Assembly: GCF_025933915.1 (NCBI RefSeq)
Contig: NZ_JAICZA010000019.1
Location: 1 to 47,061, forward strand
Origin: Mycobacterium sp.
GTDB lineage: Bacteria > Actinomycetota > Actinomycetes > Mycobacteriales > Mycobacteriaceae
Length of the DNA stretch: 47,061 nt
Reading direction: 5' to 3'
Part shown: positions 8,069 to 16,932 of the stretch, piece after piece
How positions within the stretch are numbered: the first letter of the stretch is position 1
How the letters are laid out: each line of letters opens with the position of its first letter
Made by a program: the position numbers and the translations under genes
Notes under the pieces: model-generated
Seen by the model: the letters and a program-made list of their open reading frames with translations, nothing else
Told to the model about the DNA's origin: nothing
The model's database searches: none

Positions 8069-8814
8069 AGGCGTCGAAAACCGGGATGAGTCTGGAGCTC
8101 GATCGAGTTCGGTTGTCCTACAACGGCCCTCCGGTGATCGACGAGCTGAGCCTGATGGTGCGGCCGGGGGAGATCCTGGTGCTGACCGGGCCGTCGGGCT
8201 GCGGCAAGTCGACGGTGTTGCGGGCGCTGGCAGGCCTGCTCTCACCCGATGGCGGAAGCGTGCTGGCCGACGGCGGCGCCGTCGCCACCACCTCCGGTGA
8301 CCGCGGAATGGTCTTCCAGGACAATGCGCTACTGCCGTGGCGCACCGTGCGGTCCAACATCGAGCTGGCGCTGCGCCTGCGCGGCGAACCCCGGGCCGGC
8401 CGGCGCGCGGCCGCCGAGCGCTGGATCGACGAACTCGGACTCACCGGGTTCGGTGACTACCTGCCCAACAGCCTGTCCGGCGGGATGCGCCAACGTGTCC
8501 AGCTCGCGCGCGGCCTGGCCGGGGCGCCCCGCGCGGTGATGATGGACGAGCCGTTCGGGGCCCTGGACACCCGCACGCGGGCGGCCATGCAGCGGTTGCT
8601 GATCGACACTTGGCGCACCCACCCGACCACGATCGTGTTCGTCACCCACGACGTCGACGAGGCATTGGCGCTGGGGGACCGCATCGTGGTGCTGGGCCGC
8701 GCCGGTGAGTCGCCGCGCGCCTCGATCGAGGTGCCGGAACCGCGCAGCGACCGGCCGCACGAGGAGTTGCGCGCGCAGATCATCGCCGCGCTGAACTACG
8801 CGGAGGCCCCGTGA
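8065..8814 (+). CDS. ABC transporter ATP-binding protein, SsuB/TauB type
   Basis: The 249-residue cytosolic ATPase has all nucleotide-binding motifs intact: Walker A GPSGCGKST (42-50), Q-loop FQDNALLPW (84-92), signature LSGGMRQR (137-144), Walker B AVMMDEP (157-163), D-loop and the switch His195 in VTHDVDEA. The FQDNALLPW and MRQRVQLARGL segments are typical of the nitrate/sulfonate/taurine branch. The start ATG overlaps the permease stop, and the stop overlaps the start of the flavoprotein gene. The flavoprotein is therefore an integral part of the transport operon rather than a chance neighbour. Confidence 0.92.
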   Translation: MKASKTGMSLELDRVRLSYNGPPVIDELSLMVRPGEILVLTGPSGCGKSTVLRALAGLLSPDGGSVLADGGAVATTSGDRGMVFQDNALLPWRTVRSNIELALRLRGEPRAGRRAAAERWIDELGLTGFGDYLPNSLSGGMRQRVQLARGLAGAPRAVMMDEPFGALDTRTRAAMQRLLIDTWRTHPTTIVFVTHDVDEALALGDRIVVLGRAGESPRASIEVPEPRSDRPHEELRAQIIAALNYAEAP

Positions 8815-11534
8815 TGCAGATTCCGGACCCGACGGCTGCGGTCCGGCTCGACTGCGACGTGCTGGTCATCGGCGGTGGCACCGCGGGCAGCATGGCGGCC
8901 CTGTCCGCCGCCGAGAGCGGCGCGCAGGTGCTGTTGCTGGAGAAGGCCCATGTGCGCCACTCCGGCGCGCTGGCCATGGGCATGGACGGGGTGAACAACG
9001 CGGTGATCCCCGGCAAGGCCGAGCCCGAGGACTACGTCGCCGAGATCACCCGCGCCAACGACGGAATCGTCAACCAGCGCACGGTGTATCAGACGGCCAC
9101 CCGCGGCTTCGCGATGGTGCAGCGGCTGGAGCGCTACGGCGTGAAGTTCGAGAAGAACTCCCACGGTGAATACGCCGTGCGCCGGGTGCACCGCTCGGGC
9201 TCGTACGTGCTGCCCATGCCCGAGGGCAAGGACGTGAAAAAGGCGCTGTACCGGGTGCTTCGGCAACGGTCGATGCGCGAGAAGATCCGGATCGAGAACC
9301 GGTTGATGCCGGTGCGGGTGCTCACCGAAGACGGCCGGGCGGTGGGCGCGGCGGCGCTGAACACGCGCACCGGGGAGTTCGTCACCGTCGGCGCCAAGGC
9401 GGTGATCCTGGCGACCGGGGCGTGCGGCCGGCTCGGCCTGCCCGCCTCGGGCTACCTGTACGGCACCTACGAGAACCCGACCAACGCCGGCGACGGCTAC
9501 TCGATGGCCTACCACGCGGGCGCCGAGCTGTCCGGCATCGAGTGCTTCCAGGTCAACCCGCTGATCAAGGACTACAACGGCCCGGCATGCGCGTACGTGG
9601 CCAATCCCTTTGGCGGGTACCAGGTCAACGCGCACGGCGAGCGGTTCGTCGACTCCGACTACTGGTCGGGGCAGATGATGGCCGAAGTCAAAAGCGAGAT
9701 CGACTCCGCGCGCGGGCCCATCTACCTCAAGGTGTCGCACCTGTCCGACGAGACGCTGACCGCGCTGGAAAACATCCTGCATACCACCGAGCGGCCGACC
9801 CGGGGCACCTTCCACGCCAATCGCGGCCACGACTACCGCACCCACGACATCGAGATGCACATCTCCGAGATCGGTTTGTGCAGCGGACATTCCGCCTCGG
9901 GTGTGTGGGTCGACGAGCACGCCCGCACCACGGTGCCCGGCCTGTACGCCGCGGGGGATATGGCCTGCGTCCCGCACAACTACATGATCGGGGCGTTCGT
10001 GTTCGGCGATCTGGCCGGCACGGATGCCGCGTCGAGTCTGGCCGCCGTGGCCGCGCCGCAACACCTTCCGGAGGACCAGGTGCGCGAGGCGCACGAGTTG
10101 ATCTACCGGCCGCTGCGCCATCCGGACGGGCCGCCGCAGCCGCAGGTCGAATACAAGCTGCGCCGGTTCGTCAACGACTATGTCGCGCCACCCAAGACGG
10201 CGGCCAAACTGTCGCTCGCGATTCGCGCCTTCGACCGGATGAGCGATGAGATCGCCGAGATGGGCGCCCGCAATCCGCACGAGTTGATGCGCGCGGTGGA
10301 GGTGTCGTTCATCCGGGACTGCGCCGAGATGGCCGCCCGATCCTCGCACACCCGCACCGAATCACGGTGGGGCCTGTACCACGACCGTGCCGATTTGCCC
10401 GGCCGCGACGACAGCCAATGGGGCTACCACCTGAACCTGCGCAAAGCGACCCAAGGCGACGCCGAGAAAGGAATGGTGTTCCTCAAGCGGCCGGTGGCGC
10501 CGTATTTCGTTCCGGTTCCGGAGCTGGACGGCCTGCCGCCCACCGACCGGACCGTGTACCCGGTGCAGGAGCCGCCGCTGATCGGTGGCCGGGCCCCCGC
10601 CGCGGCGGGAGCCCGCATCGCCTCGGCCGCAACGGTGTTCGAGCCGCCCTCACCCCGCATCGCCGAAGTGCTGCGGCTCGAGGAGCCGACGCTCGCGGAC
10701 CTGGCGCGCTACCTTGCCGACGCGGATCCCGGCGTGCGCCGCACCGCGGTGACCACCCTGACCGAGCACATCCCCGAGGGGTATGCGCCGGCCCTGTTGA
10801 CCGCGCTCGGCGATGACGATGCCGCGGTCCGCCGAGCCGGCGCCGACGGGATCCGCGAGCTGGTCGAGGTGCTGCCCGACCCCGAAAAAGCCGGGGAATA
10901 CCTGGAATCGGGCGACCGCGTGGTGCGGGCCGCCGCGCTGTACGTGCTGGCCGCACGCCGCGCCGGTGACGGCGCCCGATACCGTCGTGCCCTCGGCGAT
11001 GCCGACCATCGGGTCCGCATCGAGGCCGTGCGTGCGCTGGTGTCCGTCGACGACGTCCACGGGGTCGTCGCCGCCGCCGGCGATGAAGACCGGGAGGTCC
11101 GGATCGCGGCAGCCGCCGGACTGGCGGCCCTGAGGGGGGCCGCCCCCGCCAGCCGGGCGGTGCGCCGACTGGTCGCCGACACCGACCCGCTGGTGCGTGC
11201 CGCCGGCCTCGCCGCATTAGGTGAATTAGGGTGCGGCCAAGACGATCACACGGCGGTCAAGCAGGCGCTGCGGGCACCGGCATGGCAGGTGCGCGAAGGC
11301 GCGGCACGCGCGCTGGCCGGCGCGGCCGTGGACTTCGCGGTTCCGCAGCTGTACGAGGCGCTCAGCGACGCGCATCTGGACGTGCGCAAAGCGGTGGTGC
11401 TGAGCCTGGCCCGGTGGGTGGGTGAACCCGCTGCGCGTGAGGCACTGGGGATCGCGCTCAAGGACGGCGACGCGGACGTGCGCGCCTACGCGCGGCGGGC
11501 GCTGGAACAAGACGACGTGGCGCGAAAAGGATAG
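8811..11534 (+). CDS. AprA/fumarate-reductase-like flavoprotein fused to HEAT-like repeats
   Basis: The 907-residue protein has an N-terminal FAD-binding_2 fold: dinucleotide motif GGGTAG at 21-26, EKAHVRHSGALAMGMDGVNN at about 44-63, ATGACGR at about 201-207, and the closing FAD motif VPGLYAAGDM at 375-384. The segment around 43-63 and IKDYNGP (252-258) are closer to adenylylsulfate reductase AprA than to succinate dehydrogenase. From about residue 638 to the end it carries nine units of about 31 residues with the core DxxVRxxAxxxL, an all-helical HEAT/PBS-lyase-like superhelix for protein contacts. Ordinary AprA or FrdA subunits lack this part. With the operon's ferredoxin it probably forms a cytosolic FAD/Fe-S oxidoreductase acting on the imported compound, but the reaction is not known. 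The start is GTG 8811 or the adjacent ATG 8814, both overlapping the ATPase stop. The stop directly abuts the convergent GNAT gene. Confidence 0.88.
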   Translation: MMQIPDPTAAVRLDCDVLVIGGGTAGSMAALSAAESGAQVLLLEKAHVRHSGALAMGMDGVNNAVIPGKAEPEDYVAEITRANDGIVNQRTVYQTATRGFAMVQRLERYGVKFEKNSHGEYAVRRVHRSGSYVLPMPEGKDVKKALYRVLRQRSMREKIRIENRLMPVRVLTEDGRAVGAAALNTRTGEFVTVGAKAVILATGACGRLGLPASGYLYGTYENPTNAGDGYSMAYHAGAELSGIECFQVNPLIKDYNGPACAYVANPFGGYQVNAHGERFVDSDYWSGQMMAEVKSEIDSARGPIYLKVSHLSDETLTALENILHTTERPTRGTFHANRGHDYRTHDIEMHISEIGLCSGHSASGVWVDEHARTTVPGLYAAGDMACVPHNYMIGAFVFGDLAGTDAASSLAAVAAPQHLPEDQVREAHELIYRPLRHPDGPPQPQVEYKLRRFVNDYVAPPKTAAKLSLAIRAFDRMSDEIAEMGARNPHELMRAVEVSFIRDCAEMAARSSHTRTESRWGLYHDRADLPGRDDSQWGYHLNLRKATQGDAEKGMVFLKRPVAPYFVPVPELDGLPPTDRTVYPVQEPPLIGGRAPAAAGARIASAATVFEPPSPRIAEVLRLEEPTLADLARYLADADPGVRRTAVTTLTEHIPEGYAPALLTALGDDDAAVRRAGADGIRELVEVLPDPEKAGEYLESGDRVVRAAALYVLAARRAGDGARYRRALGDADHRVRIEAVRALVSVDDVHGVVAAAGDEDREVRIAAAAGLAALRGAAPASRAVRRLVADTDPLVRAAGLAALGELGCGQDDHTAVKQALRAPAWQVREGAARALAGAAVDFAVPQLYEALSDAHLDVRKAVVLSLARWVGEPAAREALGIALKDGDADVRAYARRALEQDDVARKG

Positions 11535-12074
11535 TCAGCGCAGGATCTTGGCGTAGAGCAGGCTGTCCTGCGGCTCGGGCCCCATGGTCGGGTAGACGGC
11601 GTGCCGGGCCAGTCGGCCCTCCAGGAAGAAGCCGGCGTGCTCCAGCAGGCGCGCCGAGCGCTCGTTGTCGACGCTGCAGGTGGCCCAGACGCGATACACC
11701 TCGCGATCGGCGTCGAGCGCGGCGAGCAGCATGCCGAGCACTTCGGACATCAAACCTTTGCCCCACCAGCGTCTGCCAAGGCAGTAGCCGATCTCGACCG
11801 AGTGCGGTGCCGTGCGCCGACAGCTGGCCAGCCCGATGACCTCGCCGCGATGCCGCAGCTCGATCACCCAGGTCTTCTCGTCGGCACTGGCGTTGAGCTT
11901 TTCGGTGATCACCCGCCGCGTCGCCGCCACGTCGGGATGCGGTGCCCACAACAGGTACTTGGTGACTTGCGGATCGCGGGCGACCCGCTGGAAGAGCGCC
12001 CCGGCGTCGTCGATCGCGGGCGGGCGCAGCGTCAGCCGCGGCCCGTTGATGCGGTCGGGTGGGTAGCCGGGCAT
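11535..12074 (-). CDS. GNAT-family N-acetyltransferase (RimJ/RimL-like)
   Basis: The 179-residue protein has the Acetyltransf_3 pattern: the opening INGPRLTLRPPAIDD, the central strand GEVIGLASCRRTAPHSVEIGYCL, the acetyl-CoA loop GRRWWGKGLMSEVL (the Q/RxxGxG/A-type pyrophosphate grip) and the helix NERSARLLEHAGF. Proteins of this group acetylate N-terminal amino groups or small amines; the substrate here is unknown. It starts 12 nt after the stop of the serine hydrolase gene on the same strand, so the two are probably co-transcribed. Its stop codon touches that of the flavoprotein gene with no base between them. Confidence 0.85.
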   Translation of the reverse strand: MPGYPPDRINGPRLTLRPPAIDDAGALFQRVARDPQVTKYLLWAPHPDVAATRRVITEKLNASADEKTWVIELRHRGEVIGLASCRRTAPHSVEIGYCLGRRWWGKGLMSEVLGMLLAALDADREVYRVWATCSVDNERSARLLEHAGFFLEGRLARHAVYPTMGPEPQDSLLYAKILR

Positions 12075-12086
12075 GGCGATCCGCCC

Positions 12087-13301
12087 TTACAGGCCGAGCG
12101 CGCGATAGGTGTTGCGGACGAATCTCGGTTGCGCCGTGCGCAGTTTGGCCAGCGACGTGTTGCCGGCGACGGCCGTGGCGGCATCGACGGTCAGGTCCGG
12201 CAGATTCTGAATCAGATAGATCAGGATCAGACCCGCGGCGGGGTCGGCCTGCCACCAGGTCCCGTAGGCGCCGGGCCAGCCGAACGTGCCGACACCGCCG
12301 GGCCCGAATAGCGGTGTGCTCCTTACCGGATCGGTCACCACCGACAGATTCAGCCCGAAGCCGCGGCCCACCCAGTACGGCGCGCCCAGGAAGTTGTGCC
12401 GCTTCTGCTCATCGGTGAGCCGGTCGGCGCGCATCAGCCGGACGGATTCCTTCGACAGCACCCGCACACCGTCGACCGTTCCGTCGCCGAGCAGCATCCG
12501 CACGAAACGCAGGTAATCGTCGGCGCTCGACCACAACCCGCCGCCGGCATTGCAGAACGAGGGCGGCGTGAGGTGCGGCGGGCCCATCACGCCGTGCTGC
12601 AACTGGTGTTCGTTGGTGAGCCGGTACATGGTCGCCGCGCGGCGCCGCGCCTCGGGGGTGACGAAGAAGCCCGTGTCGGTCATGCCCGCCGGACCCAGGA
12701 TCCGTTCGTCGAGAACCTGGTGGAACGGCTTGCCCTCGATGCGGGAAGCGAGGACACCCAGCAGGTCGATCGAATGGCTGTAGGTGACACGGTCACCGGG
12801 TTGGTGCACCAGCGGCAGCTTGGCCAGCTCGGCCAGCCAGGCGTCCGGCCCCTGGTTGAACGGCAGCCGCAGGTAGGCCTTGGAGATCGGCCCGGACACC
12901 GAGAATCCGTACGCCAGGCCGCTGGTGTGGGTGAGCAGATCCTCGATCAGGATGGCGCGGTTCACCGGGTGCGTTCGGTCCAGCGGGCCGTGCGGATCGT
13001 CGAGCACCCGCACGCCGGCCAGCTCCGGGGCCCAGCGGACGACCGGATCCTTGAGCTTCAGCTTGCCCTCGTCGACCAGGCTCATCACCGCGGCGACGGT
13101 CACCGGCTTGGTCATCGACGCGATGCGAAACAGCGTGTCCCGCTGCATTGGCAGGCCCGCGTCCACGTCGCGATAGCCGATTTCGTTGACCTGCAGCAGT
13201 TCTCCGTGTTGCCATACCACCGTCACCGCGCCGGCGAGCAGGCCGGCCTCGCACACGTCGCGGACGGAGGCCGCGTTGCCGTCAAGGGTCAAGCGATTCA
13301 C
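12087..13301 (-). CDS. Beta-lactamase-fold serine hydrolase (class C-like)
   Basis: The 404-residue protein of the Beta-lactamase (PF00144) family includes esterases, D-aminopeptidases and DD-peptidase relatives. The nucleophile motif SxxK is Ser62-Met-Thr-Lys65 and the second motif is Tyr174-Ser-His176, where most members have YxN. The C-terminal GWPGAYGTWW replaces the HTG/KTG triad box, as in many esterase-like members. No signal peptide is present, so the enzyme is probably cytosolic and an esterase or lipase rather than an antibiotic-degrading enzyme. Similar mycobacterial proteins include Rv1367c. The start is the GTG at 13301, supported by a -10 box 6 nt upstream. It is followed by the GNAT gene. 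Confidence 0.82.
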   Translation of the reverse strand: MNRLTLDGNAASVRDVCEAGLLAGAVTVVWQHGELLQVNEIGYRDVDAGLPMQRDTLFRIASMTKPVTVAAVMSLVDEGKLKLKDPVVRWAPELAGVRVLDDPHGPLDRTHPVNRAILIEDLLTHTSGLAYGFSVSGPISKAYLRLPFNQGPDAWLAELAKLPLVHQPGDRVTYSHSIDLLGVLASRIEGKPFHQVLDERILGPAGMTDTGFFVTPEARRRAATMYRLTNEHQLQHGVMGPPHLTPPSFCNAGGGLWSSADDYLRFVRMLLGDGTVDGVRVLSKESVRLMRADRLTDEQKRHNFLGAPYWVGRGFGLNLSVVTDPVRSTPLFGPGGVGTFGWPGAYGTWWQADPAAGLILIYLIQNLPDLTVDAATAVAGNTSLAKLRTAQPRFVRNTYRALGL

Positions 13302-13307
13302 CCGGTC

Positions 13308-13313
13308 AGGTTA
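13308..13313 (-). promoter_or_regulatory. Leaderless -10 box of the serine hydrolase gene
   Basis: Read on the minus strand the box is TAACCT, followed by 6 nt and then the GTG start at 13301. No Shine-Dalgarno sequence is seen. Confidence 0.55.
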
Positions 13314-13530
13314 GCGGGCCGGCGGTGCTGCCCGATCAGCGCCGATGACCCTGGCTCGACGTTTCGTCGAAAGCGGTTCGAAGAACCGGGTACTTCGTCC
13401 CACGCGCCGCCGCGACCCGGTAGGTACTCGCTGCCTGCCCCTGAAGAGACGCATGGGGCGGATGTGACCACCACGGGTGGGGAGCGATGTGGCCACCCGC
13501 GCCCGGCGCCGCCGCTCCCGAAATAAGTGC

Positions 13531-13536
13531 TACGCT
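13531..13536 (+). promoter_or_regulatory. Putative -10 box of the pyr operon
   Basis: TACGCT fits TANNNT and would place the transcript start near 13543. The leader would be about 57 nt, just long enough to hold the PyrR-binding hairpin. The rest of the 298-nt gap between the serine hydrolase gene and pyrR shows no gene. Confidence 0.45.
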
Positions 13537-13560
13537 GCCGTGCAGTCGACATCCTTTAAC

Positions 13561-13590
13561 GATCCGTCCGGTGAGGCGGAGAAGGAGGTC
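13561..13590 (+). promoter_or_regulatory. PyrR-binding RNA hairpin overlapping the pyrR ribosome binding site
   Basis: The RNA contains CCGGTGAGGC (13568-13577), which matches the known PyrR loop consensus CCNGNGAGGY at every fixed position. It folds with an upper stem TCCG (13567-13570)/CGGA (13577-13580) around the hexaloop GTGAGG. A purine-rich internal loop (G66 / GAA 81-83) follows, then a lower stem TCC (13563-13565)/GGA (13584-13586). The lower stem sequesters the Shine-Dalgarno AAGGAGG (13582-13588) of pyrR. PyrR bound to UMP or UTP would stabilise it and block translation, the mechanism reported for mycobacterial pyr genes, in contrast to the transcriptional attenuation in Bacillus. 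Confidence 0.85.
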
Positions 13591-13599
13591 AAGTTTCGT

Positions 13600-14172
13600 A
13601 TGGGTGCTGCGGGCGACACCGGCTCAGTCAGTGATTCCCGGGAATTGATGTCGGCGGCCGACGTCGGCCGCACCATTTCCCGCGTCGCACACCAGATCAT
13701 CGAGAAGACCGCGCTGGATGGTCCCGACGCGCCCCGGGTCGTGCTCCTGGGCATCCCCACCCGCGGCGTGGTCCTGGCCAAGCGCCTGGCCAACCACATC
13801 GGCGAATACAGCGGTGTGGACGTCGGTCACGGCGCGCTGGACATCACCCTGTACCGCGACGACCTGATGCAAAAGCCACCGCGGCCGCTGGAGGCCACCT
13901 CGATCCCGGCCGGCGGCATCGACGATGCGTTGGTGATCCTGGTCGACGATGTGCTCTACTCCGGACGCTCGGTGCGTTCCGCCCTGGACGCACTGCGCGA
14001 CGTGGGCCGCCCCCGGGTGGTGCAACTGGCGGTGCTCGTCGACCGCGGCCATCGCGAACTGCCGCTGCGTGCCGACTATGTCGGCAAGAACGTTCCCACC
14101 TCCCGCAGCGAGAGCGTGCACGTGCTGTTGAACGAGAACGACGGTGAAGACGGCGTGGTGATCTCGCGATGA
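13600..14172 (+). CDS. pyrR: PyrR, pyrimidine operon regulator / uracil phosphoribosyltransferase
   Basis: The 190-residue protein is homologous over its whole length to mycobacterial PyrR. The PRPP-binding loop is [13 protein letters not shown] (112-124), and the conserved PTRG and RDD segments precede it. PyrR binds a hairpin in its own mRNA when UMP is abundant and has weak uracil phosphoribosyltransferase activity. An upstream in-frame ATG at 13477 was rejected. The chosen ATG follows a strong GAAGGAGG at 13581-13588, and the resulting N-terminus MGAAGD matches relatives. It is the first gene of the pyr operon, and its stop overlaps the pyrB ATG by 4 nt. Confidence 0.95.
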   Translation: MGAAGDTGSVSDSRELMSAADVGRTISRVAHQIIEKTALDGPDAPRVVLLGIPTRGVVLAKRLANHIGEYSGVDVGHGALDITLYRDDLMQKPPRPLEATSIPAGGIDDALVILVDDVLYSGRSVRSALDALRDVGRPRVVQLAVLVDRGHRELPLRADYVGKNVPTSRSESVHVLLNENDGEDGVVISR

Positions 14173-15128
14173 CGCGCCATCTTCTCGCCGCCGGTGACCT
14201 GAGCCTTGACGACGCCACCGCCATCCTCGACGACGCCGACCGGTTCGCCCAGGCGCTGGTGGGCCGCGAGATCAAGAAGCTGCCCACGCTGCGCGGCCGC
14301 ACCATCGTGACGATGTTCTACGAGAACTCGACCCGCACCCGGGTGTCCTTCGAGGTGGCCGGCAAGTGGATGAGCGCCGACGTGATCAACGTCAGCGCCG
14401 CCGGATCGTCGGTGGGCAAGGGAGAGTCGCTGCGCGACACCGCACTGACGCTGCGGGCGGCCGGGGCGGACGCGCTGATCATCCGGCATCCGGCGTCGGG
14501 CGCCGCGCATCTGCTCGCCGAATGGACGTGCGCCGACGACGATTCCGGCCCCTCGGTGATCAACGCCGGGGACGGCACCCACGAGCACCCGACGCAGGCG
14601 CTGCTGGACGCGCTCACCATTCGTCAGCGGCTCGGCAGCATCGAGGGCCGGCGCGTCGTGATCGTCGGCGACGTCCTGCACAGCCGGGTCGCCCGCTCCA
14701 ACGTCATGCTGCTGGCAACCCTGGGCGCCGAAGTGGTCCTGGTGGCACCGCCCACGCTGTTGCCGGTCGGCGTCGACGGCTGGCCGGTCACGGTGTCGAA
14801 CGACTTCGACGCCGAACTGCCCGCCGCCGACGCGGTGCTGATGCTGCGGGTGCAGGCCGAGCGGATGAACGGCGGCTTCTTCCCGTCGGTGCGCGAATAC
14901 TCCACCCTGTACGGGCTTTCCGACCGCCGCCAGGCGATGCTGCCCGGCCATGCCGTGGTGCTGCACCCGGGACCGATGCTGCGCGGTATGGAGATCGCAT
15001 CATCGGTGGCCGACTCATCGCAATCCGCTGTGCTGCAACAGGTTTCCAACGGTGTTCATGTGCGGATGGCGGTGCTGTTCCATGTGCTGGTCGGCACCGA
15101 ATCCGCCGGAGAAGAGGGTGCGGCGTGA
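14169..15128 (+). CDS. pyrB: Aspartate carbamoyltransferase catalytic chain
   Basis: The 319-residue enzyme of the second step of UMP synthesis joins carbamoyl phosphate and aspartate to N-carbamoyl-aspartate. The carbamoyl-phosphate grip STRTRVSFE is at 54-62, and the HPTQALLD motif and the late [11 protein letters not shown] segment are present. No pyrI regulatory-chain gene is nearby, as is usual in actinobacteria, where the enzyme often associates with dihydroorotase. It overlaps pyrR by 4 nt at its start and pyrC by 4 nt at its end. Confidence 0.96.
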   Translation: MTRHLLAAGDLSLDDATAILDDADRFAQALVGREIKKLPTLRGRTIVTMFYENSTRTRVSFEVAGKWMSADVINVSAAGSSVGKGESLRDTALTLRAAGADALIIRHPASGAAHLLAEWTCADDDSGPSVINAGDGTHEHPTQALLDALTIRQRLGSIEGRRVVIVGDVLHSRVARSNVMLLATLGAEVVLVAPPTLLPVGVDGWPVTVSNDFDAELPAADAVLMLRVQAERMNGGFFPSVREYSTLYGLSDRRQAMLPGHAVVLHPGPMLRGMEIASSVADSSQSAVLQQVSNGVHVRMAVLFHVLVGTESAGEEGAA

Positions 15129-16417
15129 GCGTGTTGCTGCGCGGGGTTCGGTTGTACGGCGAAGGCGACCGGGTCGACGTCCTGGTCGATGACGGTCAGA
15201 TCGCCGCGATCGGCCCAGGCCTTGACATTCCCGACACGGCCGACGTGATCGACGCCACCGATCAGGTGCTGCTGCCCGGTCTGGTGGACCTGCACACCCA
15301 CCTGCGAGAGCCGGGCCGCGAGTACGCCGAAGACATCGAAACAGGGTCGGCCGCCGCGGCTTTGGGCGGCTATACCGCGGTGTTCGCGATGGCCAACACC
15401 AACCCGGTCGCCGACAGCCCGGTGGTCACCGACCACGTCTGGCACCGGGGCCAGCAGGTCGGCCTGGTCGACGTGCACCCGGTGGGTGCGGTCACCGTCG
15501 GGCTGGCCGGCAAAGAGCTCACCGAGATGGGCATGATGGCGGCCGGCGCCGCGCAGGTGCGGATGTTCTCCGACGACGGCATCTGCGTGCACGACCCGCT
15601 GGTGATGCGTCGCGCCCTCGAGTACGCCACCGGCCTGGGCGTGCTCATCGCCCAGCACGCCGAGGAACCCCGGCTGACCGTCGGAGCCGTCGCCCACGAG
15701 GGACCCACCGCCGCCCGGCTGGGCCTGTCGGGATGGCCCAGGGCGGCCGAGGAATCGATCGTTGCCCGCGACGCGCTGCTGGCACGCGACGCCGGGGCCC
15801 GGGTGCACATCTGCCACGCCTCCACCGCGGGCACCGTCGAGATCGTGAAATGGGCTAAGGGCCAAGGTATTTCGATCACCGCCGAGGTCACCCCGCACCA
15901 CCTGATGCTCGACGACGGCCGCCTGACCAGCTACGACGGGCGTGACCGCGTCAACCCGCCGCTGCGCGAAGCGGCCGACGCGGTGGCGTTGCGCCGGGCG
16001 CTGGCCGACGGCGTCATCGACTGCGTGGCCACCGATCACGCCCCGCACGCCGAGCACGAGAAGTGCGTGGAGTTCTCCGCGGCGCGGCCCGGCATGCTGG
16101 GGCTGCAGACGGCGCTGTCGATCGTGGTGCGGACGATGGTCATCCCGGGACTGCTGACCTGGCGTGACCTCGCCCGCGTGATGAGCGAAAACCCCGCACG
16201 CATCGCGCGGCTGCCCGATCACGGCCGGCCCCTGGAGGTGGGGGAGCCGGCCAACCTGACGGTGGTGGACCCTGACGGCTCGTGGACCGTCGCCGGTCCC
16301 GACCTGGCCAGCCGGTCGGCCAACACGCCCTACGAAGCGATGACGTTGCCCGCCACCGTGACCGCGACCCTGCTGCGCGGCAAAGTCACCGCCCGAGATG
16401 GGAAGTGTCCGGCATGA
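15125..16417 (+). CDS. pyrC: Dihydroorotase (type I)
   Basis: The 430-residue metal-dependent amidohydrolase closes carbamoyl-aspartate to dihydroorotate. It has the metal site [10 protein letters not shown] (55-64), the EVTPHH motif and DHAPH near the C-terminal third. The carboxylated-lysine position of type I enzymes is not assigned here. The start is GTG at 15125, overlapping the pyrB stop. A longer upstream frame is only the shadow of pyrB. It overlaps the following membrane-protein gene by 4 nt. Confidence 0.96.
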   Translation: MSVLLRGVRLYGEGDRVDVLVDDGQIAAIGPGLDIPDTADVIDATDQVLLPGLVDLHTHLREPGREYAEDIETGSAAAALGGYTAVFAMANTNPVADSPVVTDHVWHRGQQVGLVDVHPVGAVTVGLAGKELTEMGMMAAGAAQVRMFSDDGICVHDPLVMRRALEYATGLGVLIAQHAEEPRLTVGAVAHEGPTAARLGLSGWPRAAEESIVARDALLARDAGARVHICHASTAGTVEIVKWAKGQGISITAEVTPHHLMLDDGRLTSYDGRDRVNPPLREAADAVALRRALADGVIDCVATDHAPHAEHEKCVEFSAARPGMLGLQTALSIVVRTMVIPGLLTWRDLARVMSENPARIARLPDHGRPLEVGEPANLTVVDPDGSWTVAGPDLASRSANTPYEAMTLPATVTATLLRGKVTARDGKCPA

Positions 16418-16932
16418 ATTCAGGCACCCTGGTGGGGTCGCTGATCTTCGCGGCCGTGCTGTTGGTGGTGATCACGGTGGTGATCCAGCTGATGATGCGC
16501 ACCTCGCGGCGCCGCGCGCAGCGGCAGGCGGAGCTGATCGGCGATTTACCGCAGATCCCGGACGAGGTGGGTGCGGCAAGCATCACCACCCGGGGCCACT
16601 ATTGCGGTTCAATGATGGCGCCGGGCTGGAGCGAGCGGATCGCGGCCGGCGATCTCGGTTACCGTAGCAAAGCGGTGCTGACCCGCTATGCCGGTGGGAT
16701 CATGGTGGAACGTCTACGGGCCCAACCGATTTGGATTCCGAAGGATTCGATCACGGCTATCCGCATGGAGCGCGGAATGGGGGGCAGGCCGGCCCGGATC
16801 GGCATATTGGCGATCCGCTGGCGGCTGCCGTCGGGAGTCGAGATCGACACCGGATTCCGGGCGAACGACCGCCACGGCTACGACGGGTGGCTTCACGACG
16901 GACGGGATGGGCAGGAGAAAGAGGTCGCGTGA
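16414..16932 (+). CDS. Membrane-anchored protein inside the pyr operon (Rv1382-like)
   Basis: The 172-residue protein has one N-terminal membrane helix (about residues 6-28), a basic stop-transfer region [10 protein letters not shown], and a soluble, beta-rich, PH-like domain of about 125 residues (PEVGAAS... to [12 protein letters not shown]). Its place between pyrC and carA, overlapping both by 4 nt, is conserved in mycobacteria (Rv1382). This suggests a link to pyrimidine synthesis, such as anchoring the enzymes, but no function is known. The last gene of this window also encodes a small protein with membrane helices and a PH-like domain, so the fold type recurs. Confidence 0.85.
   Translation: MNSGTLVGSLIFAAVLLVVITVVIQLMMRTSRRRAQRQAELIGDLPQIPDEVGAASITTRGHYCGSMMAPGWSERIAAGDLGYRSKAVLTRYAGGIMVERLRAQPIWIPKDSITAIRMERGMGGRPARIGILAIRWRLPSGVEIDTGFRANDRHGYDGWLHDGRDGQEKEVA

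Noticed and set aside
12396..13526. 376-codon plus-strand frame opposite the serine hydrolase
   Set aside because: It is an antisense shadow; the minus-strand protein has the SxxK motif and family-wide similarity.
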